This document shows, one piece after another, positions 47,535 to 56,901 of a stretch of DNA of 64,000 bases. Within the stretch, counting starts at the first letter, position 1; the number at the start of each line of letters is the position of its first letter. Both the position numbers and the translations under genes were made by a program. Source of the stretch: Neisseria weaveri (GTDB lineage: Bacteria; Pseudomonadota; Gammaproteobacteria; Burkholderiales; Neisseriaceae); assembly GCF_900638685.1 (NCBI RefSeq), contig NZ_LR134533.1:1178001-1242000 (forward strand). The letters run 5' to 3'. The notes under the pieces were generated by a model that made no database searches, had not been told where the DNA came from, and worked only from the letters and a program-made list of their open reading frames with translations.

Positions 47535-48944
47535 ATGCAGCAGCCCGACTTTACCCAAACGCTCTCCCGCGACCGCCATTTCCTGCAAAACGCCTTCAAA
47601 AACCCCAAACGCTTCGGCGGCATCGAAGCCGTGCAGAAAAAATACCAAAAATCGCACGACACGTTTTTAAAACGCCAAGCCGCGCTGCCCAAGCCGCAGT
47701 ATGACGGCACGCTGCCGGTGCACGAGCGTTTGGACGACATCAAAACCGCCATTAAAAACAACCAAGTAACCATTATTTGCGGCGAAACCGGTTCGGGCAA
47801 AACCACCCAGCTTCCGAAAATCTGCTTGGAGCTCGGGCGCGGTGCGGCGGGCTTGATCGGACACACGCAGCCGCGGCGGTTGGCGGCGCGTTCGGTGGCG
47901 GAACGGATTGCCGAAGAATTGGGTAGCAACATCGGCCAAACCGTCGGCTACAAAGTGCGTTTCAACGACAACACCTCGCGCGATGCCTATGTGAAGCTGA
48001 TGACCGACGGCATTCTGCTCGCCGAAACGCAAACCGACCGCTTCCTCACCGTCTACGACACGATTATTATCGACGAAGCGCACGAACGCAGCCTCAACAT
48101 CGACTTTCTGCTCGGCTACCTGAAACAGCTTCTGCCGCGCCGCCCCGATTTGAAAGTCATCATCACCTCGGCCACCATTGATGCCGAGCGCTTTTCCAAA
48201 CATTTCAACAACGCGCCGGTGCTGGAAGTGAGCGGTCGCACCTTCCCCGTCGACATTCTCTACCGCCCGCTGCATTCGCAAGACGAAGACGAAGCGGAAA
48301 TCGAGTTGACCGACGCGATTGTCGATGCCGCCGACGAACTGGCGCGGCTGGGCGACGGCGATATTCTCGTCTTCCTGCCCGGCGAGCGCGAAATCCGCGA
48401 GGCCGCCGAAGCCCTGCGCAAATCGCCGCTGCGCCGTGATGACGAAATCCTGCCGCTGTTTGCCCGTTTGTCGAACGCCGAACAGCACAAAATTTTCCAC
48501 CCGAGCGGCAGCAAACGGCGCATCGTGCTGGCGACCAACGTGGCCGAAACCTCGCTCACCGTGCCGGGCATCAAATATGTGATCGATACCGGCTTGGCAC
48601 GGGTTAAACGCTATTCAGCGCGCGCCAAAGTGGAGCAGCTTCATGTAGAAAAAATCTCCCAAGCCGCCGCGCGTCAACGCTCCGGCCGCTGCGGCCGCGT
48701 ATCCGCCGGCATAGCCGTGCGCCTGTACAGCGAAGAAGATTTCAACGAGCGCCCCGCCTTTACCGACCCCGAAATCATCCGCAGCAATCTGGCCGCAGTC
48801 ATCCTGCGCATGGCCGCGTTGAAACTGGGCGATGTGGCGGAGTTTCCTTTCCTCGAAGCACCCGACCAGCGTTATATTAATGACGGGTTTCAGGTGTTGT
48901 TGGAATTGGGGGCGGTGGAGGAAGTGCCATCGGAAAACAGATAA
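47535..48944 (+). pseudogene. hrpA: hrpA 5' part: ATP-dependent RNA helicase, N-terminal fragment
   Basis: 469 residues matching the first third of DEAH helicase HrpA, which in E. coli resolves stalled or collided ribosomes. The complete helicase core is present: Walker [20 protein letters not shown] in [16 protein letters not shown] in ITSATIDAE, and motif [16 protein letters not shown]. The sequence then stops in the winged-helix region at [15 protein letters not shown]. The remaining protein is encoded at 56902-59811, after about 8 kb of inserted DNA. The last codons (GCCATCGGAAAAC) look like a degenerate DUS. It may be a pseudogene or a split gene; the core could still be translated. Confidence 0.9.
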
Positions 48945-48955
48945 GCAGTTTGAAA

Positions 48956-48988
48956 AAGCCGTCTGAAAAAATGAATTTCAGACGGCAT
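48956..48988. terminator. DUS-pair hairpin at left junction of the hrpA insertion
   Basis: AAGCCGTCTGAA (48956-48967) faces the complement of ATGCCGTCTGAA (48977-48988). The second is the AT-DUS dialect of N. meningitidis, unusual in this window. It serves the minus-strand gene ending at 48999. Confidence 0.75.
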
Positions 48989-48998
48989 AATTTATGAT

Positions 48999-50378
48999 TT
49001 AGAGTCTGTTCAGTAATCCAAAATCTTTCTGCTGTTGCTCATTCGTGTCGTTATCAGGAAACAAGGTTGAAGCAAGATATGATTCTACTAATTTCACGAT
49101 ATATTTGACTTCATCTATTTTGGTTGTCATAAATCCGATCGGCAAAGTAACAGGATAGCCATTTAATTTGGCGTGATAACACACCGCTGTAAATTCATCT
49201 TCTAAAAACAAAATTTCGGTATTGCCATTCAAAAAACCTTCGCAAAATCCATACAGATTTTTTTCTGAAAGACCTTTAAGCTGGCGTTCCCATTCTTGTT
49301 TTTCACGATTATTACGTCCAGCAGGCAATGGCAAATACAAGCGAAAATCTAATTTATTTTTGGATTCATCCACTAACTTTTGGATTTTATCGTGGATTTT
49401 TCGCTGTTTTCCCCAATAAATATCGCTTGGTGCAAGCCAATAGCATTTTTTAGATTGTTTTTTATCTAACTTATTCAAAATCTGATTGATTTGCTTAAAC
49501 ATTGGCTCTTGATGATAAATCTGCCCCAAAAAATATAAACCATTTTTTTGTTCGTATTTTTGGTAATTTTCTAAAAACTCGGCAAAATCTAAACGTCCGC
49601 CAAACAGCATTCTTAACGTATCGTCATCGTCAAGCTCATTCATGCTTTTTCGTAATTCTTGTAAATTATCGCCGCGTTGAAATTGCTCGATTTTTGCTGT
49701 AATCGCTTGTTGAATATTATCCTGATGAATAATGGTCGGTACATCATGCCGTTCTTTCGCTTTGCCAGTTTCAGGCAGCAATTCAAATTGTTGCGTGAAA
49801 CGAAAATAGAATGGCTCACCTTTGGTTTCAATCGTATCTACTTTATAGAGAGCAATATCTTTGTCATTTAAACTAATAATTTCATCTTCCATTAATTGAC
49901 GAAAACGGCTTTGAAACACTTTTTGAGCAATGTCTTTTTGTTCAGACAGCACTTGAGCATCGATTTCTAATTCAATCGCTTGTTGCCAAGTTGTGTCGCA
50001 ATCGGCTTTTTTCAGAAAATTATTATCTAATAACTCCATGCGGTATTCGCTGCCAAACTCTTTTAGTGTGGGAATTTGCGGTGAATCACCACTAAATAAA
50101 CGCACTCCTTCGGCAGATAAAGCAATCAAGCCATCATCTTGCCAAGTAATCCATTTATTTTGTTCCAAATCCGCCAATGCCACTTCGGTTTCATGCTGGC
50201 TGAAACCGAAATATTGGGCGATTTGTGCAGGTTTGCAGGGGGTTAATTTCAATAATCGCAGCAAATATTCACGAATAAACGCCACACCTTTGTTGCTCAT
50301 ATAGGAGAAAACAATTCGTAAACGCGGCGCTTTGATCACAAAATCAATTTGATTGTAAGGTATTGATTGTTCAGTCAT
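48999..50378 (-). CDS. Winged-helix protein of unknown function, partner of the NERD-kinase-helicase
   Basis: A 459-residue protein. Its ATG overlaps the stop of the upstream gene in an ATGA, so translation is probably coupled. The N-terminal region (about residues 28-100) looks like a winged helix: AFIREYLLRLLKLTPCKPAQ, then YFGFSQHETEVALADLEQNKW. The middle is helical and charged (about 130-290). The C-terminal part (about 310-440) has alternating beta/alpha segments, including CYWLAPSDIYWGKQRKIHDK and CYHAKLNGYPVTLPIGFMTT. A His-x-Lys occurs twice but not the full HKD phospholipase signature, so nuclease activity is not claimed. Codon use is AT-rich, unlike the flanking hrpA. Confidence 0.75.
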   Translation of the reverse strand: MTEQSIPYNQIDFVIKAPRLRIVFSYMSNKGVAFIREYLLRLLKLTPCKPAQIAQYFGFSQHETEVALADLEQNKWITWQDDGLIALSAEGVRLFSGDSPQIPTLKEFGSEYRMELLDNNFLKKADCDTTWQQAIELEIDAQVLSEQKDIAQKVFQSRFRQLMEDEIISLNDKDIALYKVDTIETKGEPFYFRFTQQFELLPETGKAKERHDVPTIIHQDNIQQAITAKIEQFQRGDNLQELRKSMNELDDDDTLRMLFGGRLDFAEFLENYQKYEQKNGLYFLGQIYHQEPMFKQINQILNKLDKKQSKKCYWLAPSDIYWGKQRKIHDKIQKLVDESKNKLDFRLYLPLPAGRNNREKQEWERQLKGLSEKNLYGFCEGFLNGNTEILFLEDEFTAVCYHAKLNGYPVTLPIGFMTTKIDEVKYIVKLVESYLASTLFPDNDTNEQQQKDFGLLNRL

Positions 50379-53300
50379 TTCTTTATTCCTTTGTTGGCAA
50401 GTGATTTGAATTGGTATTGCCCTGATTTGGCGTTTTTCTTAATGTAATTTAATACTTTGCTTAATGGCGTTTTGGCGTTTTTCGGATGTTCCCACACAGC
50501 CGCCGCTCCAACAATAATCAATTTATCCATCGCACGCGATAAGGCAACATTAATACGATTTGGCAAATACAAAAAGCCTGTGCTGCATTCTTTATCATGG
50601 CGAGAAAGCGACAAAATAATCACGCGATTTTCTTTACCTTGATAGCTATCCACACTGTCAATTTTGACCAAATCACGGAAATTGCTGTCCCATGTTTTTT
50701 GATTAAACATACTGCGAATGAGTTTTTTCTGTTCAGCGTACATACAAATCACACCAATGGCTTGCTCGTTTTTCGCCAAACATTTTTGGACGATTTCGCT
50801 TTCCATAAAGGTTTCATCGTTGGCCATATCATTTAACAAACCAATAATAGTATCGGCTTCTGCACGATTGGAAAAACTACTTTTATTGGCTTGATGATAG
50901 GAGTTAGGCAATTTGCTTGTGTCTAACCACGTTACGTTATTTTGGAAATATTCAGGCAGCCTGAAATAAATATTCGGCACATTTTCATCGGTTTTGCCAT
51001 TTTCTAGAACGCCATCATAAAAACAAGCTGACACCAAGCTACCGATTGCAGGTGCCATACGGTATTGCGTTTTCAACGTGGCGCAAGTTTGTTTGCCGTA
51101 TTTGGATTGGAATACTCGTTCAAAATCGCTGCCTAATGCTTGGTCTAATTCTTCGCCACGCACAGAAATGCCCAAACGGCGTGCCAACGCATTTTTATGT
51201 TCAGTAGAGTACAAAGGTGGTAATTGTTTGTGGTCGCCCACTAGCAAAATTCGCTTGCCTGATTGCATGGCGATTGCCAACTCACTAGAAATAGAACGAG
51301 CCGCTTCATCTACAATCACCCAATCATACAAATTCTCCGCAATACCAATGTGTGGCTGGCCAATCCCCACACACGTCCCCACAACCAACTGACGCGAACG
51401 CGCTAAAAATTCATCGTAATTGGTACGGTCGTTGGATAAGGCTTCCAGCATATTTCGCGTTAAACCAATCAATTTGCCTGCCTGAATACTTTCGGCGGGC
51501 TGAACATTGTGCTTGACATCTAATTCCTGAACCAATTTCGGCAAAATATCTTGAATAGCCAACATATTATCCACAATATTCAATGCTTTTGCCTGTTCAC
51601 GAATCGCGCGTTCAATATCTTTACGCATGGCTTTTTCATCTTCATCAGCCGTTTCATCTGATGATGAATTATTGACAATTTTTTCATATCGGCGAATTTG
51701 TTTACCAATGCCAAATTGAATTTCAGCACGTTCCAGTAAATAACTTTCAGGCAGCCCCATTGCTCGCCCCATTTGGCGAATATTGTTAATTTTATTCACT
51801 TCTAATTGTCGGCGTTTTTGTCCAACCAAGTTAAACGAAAACACATCTTCCAACGTTTCAGAATCCGCCACTTCGCGGTTACTGAATCGCACAATATCCA
51901 ACGACGTACCTAAACGCTGACAGTGTTTGCGAATACGCTCGGCAGCCGTATTGACCGCTTCATGTGATTGACTAACTAACAGAATATTATTTACTTTTTG
52001 CTTTTCAAATAAATAATGCACAAATGCAGCGATAAATTCTGTTTTACCCGTCCCGGGCGGACCTTGCAGCAACGACAACGGACCATGCGAAATCAAACGT
52101 TGAAAGGCTTGGCGTTGTGCATCATTCAAACTAATGGTCTTATTGTTATCATCTTGGCGGTCGTATAAGGCAAAATCTTCATCGCTTACAATGATTTTGT
52201 AATCGTGTGCGGGCTGTTCACAATCTTCATCAAAATATTGCACCAAATTTTTAATCACACTTTCATTATCCAAAATGCGTTGTAAGGCATTTTTACGGCG
52301 TTTGAACGATGCTTTGTTTTGCACACTTTGCAGATAAATGGGCGTGCCTTCCGTGATACGATTAGCGGCATTGCCCAATTTTTTAGATTTCAAATGCAAT
52401 TCTTTTAAGTTGCTTTTGGCAATATCTACCGTGCCGTATTTAAATTCTTTGTCGGTTTTATCATCACGTCCAATCGCTTCAACAGTTTCATCTTTTTTAA
52501 ATTGTTCGGTTGGGTCAATTTCGCCTTCGTAGGGAATATAAATTTCGTCATTTTCCGTTTTTTGCAAATCATCACTAGCGGAAATAGACGGTAAGGATTC
52601 TGTTTCCGTATTTAAAATGGCTTGCCATAAATCATGGATTCTTGGACGTTCTGAAATAATTTTAGGCTCTGTTGCCGTTTCTGAAATGGTTTGGCCATCA
52701 ATAACTTTTATTGGCAAAATTTCATTTTCAGGCTGCCTGAAAATATGTTTGGCAATAAACTGCCCAATCAAATGGTTAAAAGATTCATGGTTGGCTAAAT
52801 ACTGATTTAATTCATTTAAATTGCTGCTTCTTCCAGAAACAATTTTTAAGCTAATGGGTAAACTTAATTCACTATTTTCTTTATCATTTCGACTAACGTA
52901 ATTACGAGATATAGGAGCGATGCCATGCGTTAATTTTTTCTCATTGATTGAATAAAATAATTTGGCAATACCGCCCAAACCAATCAATTTAATCAACACA
53001 TCGTCTTTTTTGCTTTTCTCAAATTGCACAAACAATTCGCCATTTTCAGGATAAATCGCGACATCATCAAACGAATCACGTCCGCCAATGTCAATCTCAA
53101 TCATCGGCACACTTGGTTTCGGCGTTAAGGCAGTCTGAAAACGTGCAAGCGAAATAAAACCCGATTTTTTATCGCTGTTTTCCAATTGCACCACTTCGGC
53201 AATATCGGCAAACTTTTCAGACGGCATATTCCACGCCACACCCAACAATTCACACGCCATTTTCATCACGGCAAAATTGTCGCGTTGTTTTTCCGTTGCA

Positions 53301-55354
53301 TTATCAAAAACTGGGGAATACTCCGTATTAAATAAAGTTTCGCCATTAGCGACAAAATCTAAAATATCCAATAAATATAATTGGCTATTTTCTTCATGAA
53401 TGGCAATAAAAACATTTTCAGGTTTTAAATCTCCATGCGTAAAACCCAAACTGTGTAGATGTTCAATTGCATGCAATAATTGATTGATTAAAAATAATTT
53501 ATGATTTTCGGTTAAGTTGTCCAATCGGGCGATTTCAGACCATGTTTGCCCATCAATAAATTCACTTACGGCAAACAAACTGCTTGATTTTCTAGCAATA
53601 CCGAAATTATGAATTTTAGGCAAATAATCAGGGGAGATTTGTGTCAGTTTTGCCATATTTTCCAGCCAAACCAAAGCCACACGCGCAGCGTTGCTGTCTT
53701 GTTTCGGATCAGTTCCCAGCCATGCCTTAACTAGCATACCATTAGAGCGATAAACTTCTTTTTCGCTAGTTTCTACAATAAAATTATCATCTTCTCGATA
53801 AGCACGAGAATGGCTAATCTCTTGATAAAACTGTTCTAATTTGCCAAAATCAAACGCAAAATCCAATGATTGTTCAGGTTTCGCCTGATTAAACGCATCT
53901 AAAAACGTACCTGCATTTTTAAAAGGCGTATTTGACAATGCCGTACGCAAAATAGCTGCATACCACGTTGTTTCATTTGGCAAAGTTTTTGCCATTTTTT
54001 CCAAGCTGGCAGGGGAAATACGTTCTGCATTCATCAAATGCCACGCCAAAACCGCCAAAGAACGCACATCGTATTGATATGGCGTAGGTTTAATGTCGTC
54101 CGAGAATGGAAAAATGATTTTCGCCAAATCGCCCGATACTTCCAAAAGTTGACGAATATCGCCCACTGTTTGCTCGGACGAAAAATAAGCAGTCGCAAAA
54201 CCCGACAAACTGATTTTATCGTCAGCCGACAACCAAATACTATGTTCGCCCAAATCACGGTGTGCAATGCCGATTTTGTGCAATTTGGTGAATTTATCCA
54301 ATAAAATCTGCACCAAACCCAAACGCCGTTCTTCATTCAAGTTTTGGATACTGTGTCCGCCGACAAACTGATTAAACCGTTTTTGCTGCGGATACAATTC
54401 AAATAAGTCGATATGTTCAGCCGTAATTTTGCCCTTTTGCGGCATATTTTTGTAATTCAGACAGGCATTATACAAATCTGGATTATACGATTTGATGTGC
54501 TGCAAAACATCGTATTCACGACTAACCAAGCGGTAACGCCCGTCAGGCGTTTGTGCTTGCGGATTATCAATTCGGGTAAAATCCCAACGGCGAAGCAAAG
54601 CAATGTCTTGCTGCTTTTTATTTTCTGATTTGGCGAAAAATTCGCGGTAAATTCCTTTCGGATGTTGGAAATCGGGTTGGTCAAAGATTGATTCGGCAGA
54701 GTATCCGCCGTAACTAATGGTTCTAGGCTTGACTTTGTCCGTGCCAAAAATTTTATTATCAAAAATAGCAAAATCTTGATTTAAAGTCCTACTATTTGGG
54801 TGCGGACGAAATCGTTTATTAAACTGATGTTCATCTTTTAATGCCAAAAAATCTTTTAAACTCAATACATGTAGTTTTTCACTTTCGGGTAATTGACTCA
54901 AATCCGCATTACCTGTCATCACCACTAAAAATTCAACGTGTGGACGGTAGCCTTTATTCGTAAATTGATGTTTAAATTTTTCTAATTTTTTCTCTAGCAA
55001 AAATTTCTTATCCCGGGTTACTGAAACAGGAGAACGCCCACGGTCTTGATTGCCTAAAAACCATTTATCGTTTTGCGATGTAATTACCCCATTATTCCAA
55101 TCTTTCAATTCCACAATCAAAACATTGCAATGCGTAACAATAACTAAATCAAACTCGCCTTCCTTTGAACCATCAACAAAACGAAAGCCCGAATAGCCCT
55201 GCCAAGGGAACATGGATTGCAAGCTTTTCAAGGCTTCAAATCCTTTTCCCTTAACTTTATTGTTGCTTGAAGCGGCCTGAAAGGCCTGCTTCATCTTTGC
55301 AATCGCTTCAACTTCATGAGCGATTAAGCCGCCCCCCCAATCTTGTACTTTCAT
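50375..55354 (-). CDS. NERD - kinase-like - kinase - SF1 helicase fusion protein (candidate defence effector)
   Basis: 1659 residues in four parts. (1) NERD nuclease-like domain, about 35-150, with GEFDLVIV (Asp69) and VLIVELKDW (Glu82, Lys84), the D-ExK pattern. (2) Kinase-like domain, about 270-490, with HRDL at 365-368 but SGF where DFG is expected, so probably a pseudokinase. (3) Second kinase domain, about 510-740, with HGDLKPEN at 640-647 and LLDILDF at 661-667, possibly active. (4) SF1 helicase, about 1070-1630: Walker A GPPGTGKT (1098-1105), DEAA (1349-1352), GDHKQLPP (1373-1380), YRMAP (1431-1435), QGKE (1572-1575), ALSR (1604-1607), Upf1/COG1112 type. GAGG precedes the ATG. Kinase plus COG1112 helicase recalls Mokosh MkoA, but the NERD start and the winged-helix partner differ. 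Function is inferred. Confidence 0.88.
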   Translation of the reverse strand: MKVQDWGGGLIAHEVEAIAKMKQAFQAASSNNKVKGKGFEALKSLQSMFPWQGYSGFRFVDGSKEGEFDLVIVTHCNVLIVELKDWNNGVITSQNDKWFLGNQDRGRSPVSVTRDKKFLLEKKLEKFKHQFTNKGYRPHVEFLVVMTGNADLSQLPESEKLHVLSLKDFLALKDEHQFNKRFRPHPNSRTLNQDFAIFDNKIFGTDKVKPRTISYGGYSAESIFDQPDFQHPKGIYREFFAKSENKKQQDIALLRRWDFTRIDNPQAQTPDGRYRLVSREYDVLQHIKSYNPDLYNACLNYKNMPQKGKITAEHIDLFELYPQQKRFNQFVGGHSIQNLNEERRLGLVQILLDKFTKLHKIGIAHRDLGEHSIWLSADDKISLSGFATAYFSSEQTVGDIRQLLEVSGDLAKIIFPFSDDIKPTPYQYDVRSLAVLAWHLMNAERISPASLEKMAKTLPNETTWYAAILRTALSNTPFKNAGTFLDAFNQAKPEQSLDFAFDFGKLEQFYQEISHSRAYREDDNFIVETSEKEVYRSNGMLVKAWLGTDPKQDSNAARVALVWLENMAKLTQISPDYLPKIHNFGIARKSSSLFAVSEFIDGQTWSEIARLDNLTENHKLFLINQLLHAIEHLHSLGFTHGDLKPENVFIAIHEENSQLYLLDILDFVANGETLFNTEYSPVFDNATEKQRDNFAVMKMACELLGVAWNMPSEKFADIAEVVQLENSDKKSGFISLARFQTALTPKPSVPMIEIDIGGRDSFDDVAIYPENGELFVQFEKSKKDDVLIKLIGLGGIAKLFYSINEKKLTHGIAPISRNYVSRNDKENSELSLPISLKIVSGRSSNLNELNQYLANHESFNHLIGQFIAKHIFRQPENEILPIKVIDGQTISETATEPKIISERPRIHDLWQAILNTETESLPSISASDDLQKTENDEIYIPYEGEIDPTEQFKKDETVEAIGRDDKTDKEFKYGTVDIAKSNLKELHLKSKKLGNAANRITEGTPIYLQSVQNKASFKRRKNALQRILDNESVIKNLVQYFDEDCEQPAHDYKIIVSDEDFALYDRQDDNNKTISLNDAQRQAFQRLISHGPLSLLQGPPGTGKTEFIAAFVHYLFEKQKVNNILLVSQSHEAVNTAAERIRKHCQRLGTSLDIVRFSNREVADSETLEDVFSFNLVGQKRRQLEVNKINNIRQMGRAMGLPESYLLERAEIQFGIGKQIRRYEKIVNNSSSDETADEDEKAMRKDIERAIREQAKALNIVDNMLAIQDILPKLVQELDVKHNVQPAESIQAGKLIGLTRNMLEALSNDRTNYDEFLARSRQLVVGTCVGIGQPHIGIAENLYDWVIVDEAARSISSELAIAMQSGKRILLVGDHKQLPPLYSTEHKNALARRLGISVRGEELDQALGSDFERVFQSKYGKQTCATLKTQYRMAPAIGSLVSACFYDGVLENGKTDENVPNIYFRLPEYFQNNVTWLDTSKLPNSYHQANKSSFSNRAEADTIIGLLNDMANDETFMESEIVQKCLAKNEQAIGVICMYAEQKKLIRSMFNQKTWDSNFRDLVKIDSVDSYQGKENRVIILSLSRHDKECSTGFLYLPNRINVALSRAMDKLIIVGAAAVWEHPKNAKTPLSKVLNYIKKNAKSGQYQFKSLANKGIKK

Positions 55355-55387
55355 AAGTTACCTCATAGTAAATATCAGTATATTTTA

Positions 55388-56683
55388 TCAAATTAGTGCT
55401 GTACCACACCCATACAACGGCACATTCACCAACCAATCCTGTTCCCGATAATCCGCCATAGAAAACCGCACCGCCCGCTCGGGCTGAAACCGTTCCACAT
55501 ACACTTTCAAACTTTTGGCTTTCAAATTTTCTTCCGCTTTCACTTCAATAGGAATGACCGACTGCCCGCGTTGCAGCACAAAATCCACCTCCGCCGTGCC
55601 GCGTTCGGCTGCCCAATAAAACACGGGGTTTTCCTGCGTGGCAACCAGTTGTTGCAAGACATATTGCTCGGTTAATGCGCCTTTAAATTCAGTGAAAATA
55701 CGGCTGCCTTCCAGCAAAACGCCGGCATCCAAATGGCTTTGTGCGGCGAGCAGGCCGACGTCCAAGCCATACAGCTTAAAAGCGTTGTCTTGATATACCG
55801 AAAGCGGCAGATATGGTTTTTTGATGCGAGGCACGCAATGCACCAAACCGCTGTCTTTGAGCCATTGCAGGGCAATTTCATAATCTTTGCTTCGTGCGCC
55901 TTTTTGTAGTTGCGAGTAGATAAATTTTTTGTTTTCTTTAGCAAGCTGCTCGGGAACAGACGACCAAATCGACCGCACTTTTTGCACGGTTTGCCCGTCT
56001 TTGATGTGTTTGGAAAAATCCTGTTCATACGCCAACAGCAAATTGCGCTGCACTTGGCGAACTGCATCGAAATTTTGTGTATCGATAAACGTCTGCACCG
56101 CTTCAGGCATGCCTCCGACAAAATAATATTGGCGCAGCAGGTCGATGTAGGCCGTTTTCATAGCGGCAATCAACGCCCAATCCTGCGTTTCCAGCAGTTG
56201 CCTCAAATCCTGTTTACCCAGCGCGGTGAGAAATTCCTGAAAATCCATCGGATAAATCGGCAGAAAATCCACCTTGCCCACAGGAAACGAAACTTGATGA
56301 TGCAGCGACACGCCCAGCAGCGAGCCTGCCGCCACAATATAAAACTGCGGCGCGTTTTCGTAAAAATATTTGAGTGATGACAAGGCTTGCGGTACTTCTT
56401 GAATTTCGTCAAAAATCAATAGGGTATTTTCTGCCTGAATATCTACGCCGCTTTCAATTTTTAAGCCGAGTATCAGGCGGTTGATGTCGTAATCGCCTGC
56501 AAACAGCGTCTTCATGCGCGGGTTGTTGTCAAAATTGATGTAGGCAGTTTTGGCGAAATGCTGCTCACCAAAGTGCTTCATCGCCCACGTTTTGCCCACC
56601 TGTCTTGCCCCTTGAATAATCAATGGTTTGCGCTTAGGTTGGTTTTTCCATTTTTCTAGAGATTGGATAATATTGCGTTGCAT
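55388..56683 (-). CDS. AAA ATPase with DUF4143 domain
   Basis: A 431-residue protein of the AAA_14/DUF4143 family. Walker A is IIQGARQVGKTWAMKHF (residues about 23-39), Walker B is TLLIFDEIQEV, and the sensor region is YIVAAGSLLGVSL. The C-terminal DUF4143 part includes FYWAAERGTAEVDFVLQRGQ and VIPIEVKAEENLKAKS, a D-x-ExK pattern like restriction-endonuclease folds. These ATPases are mobile and common, with no settled function; some are suspected toxins or defence proteins. It lies 33 bases upstream of the NERD-kinase-helicase gene in the same orientation. Its promoter region contains palindromes. Confidence 0.9.
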   Translation of the reverse strand: MQRNIIQSLEKWKNQPKRKPLIIQGARQVGKTWAMKHFGEQHFAKTAYINFDNNPRMKTLFAGDYDINRLILGLKIESGVDIQAENTLLIFDEIQEVPQALSSLKYFYENAPQFYIVAAGSLLGVSLHHQVSFPVGKVDFLPIYPMDFQEFLTALGKQDLRQLLETQDWALIAAMKTAYIDLLRQYYFVGGMPEAVQTFIDTQNFDAVRQVQRNLLLAYEQDFSKHIKDGQTVQKVRSIWSSVPEQLAKENKKFIYSQLQKGARSKDYEIALQWLKDSGLVHCVPRIKKPYLPLSVYQDNAFKLYGLDVGLLAAQSHLDAGVLLEGSRIFTEFKGALTEQYVLQQLVATQENPVFYWAAERGTAEVDFVLQRGQSVIPIEVKAEENLKAKSLKVYVERFQPERAVRFSMADYREQDWLVNVPLYGCGTALI

Positions 56684-56712
56684 GGGAAAGATCTCACAAA
56701 AGTTTGCTTGTT

Positions 56713-56780
56713 ATTTTAGTTGGATTTTACATTTTTTCAAACGAAAAAATGTAATTTATATTCATTTTTTCAAATGAAAG
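56713..56780 (-). promoter_or_regulatory. Promoter with overlapping palindromic operators for the DUF4143 gene
   Basis: On the minus strand TTGAAA (56740-56735), a 16-base spacer and TAAAAT (56718-56713) form a plausible promoter. The -35 lies within a perfect 12-bp inverted repeat (56727-56738 with 56743-56754, loop AAAC). A related copy CATTTTTTCAAATGAAAG follows at 56763-56780. Repeated palindromes over a promoter suggest a repressor site. Confidence 0.55.
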
Positions 56781-56901
56781 TGAGTTTTCCTGTTTCAGCC
56801 TGCTTTTGTATGCGATAAAATGCCCTTCTCAAAATATTAAAGAACGCTTTCAGGAAACCAACGCGGTTTGTGTAGCGTTCCTAAACAAATAAAAAGCCAT
56901 C

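Noticed and set aside
49420..49460. HKD phospholipase-D motif in the winged-helix protein (HDKIQKLVD)
   Set aside because: The Asp is one residue too far for HxK-x4-D and no GSxN follows; kept only as a question in the findings.
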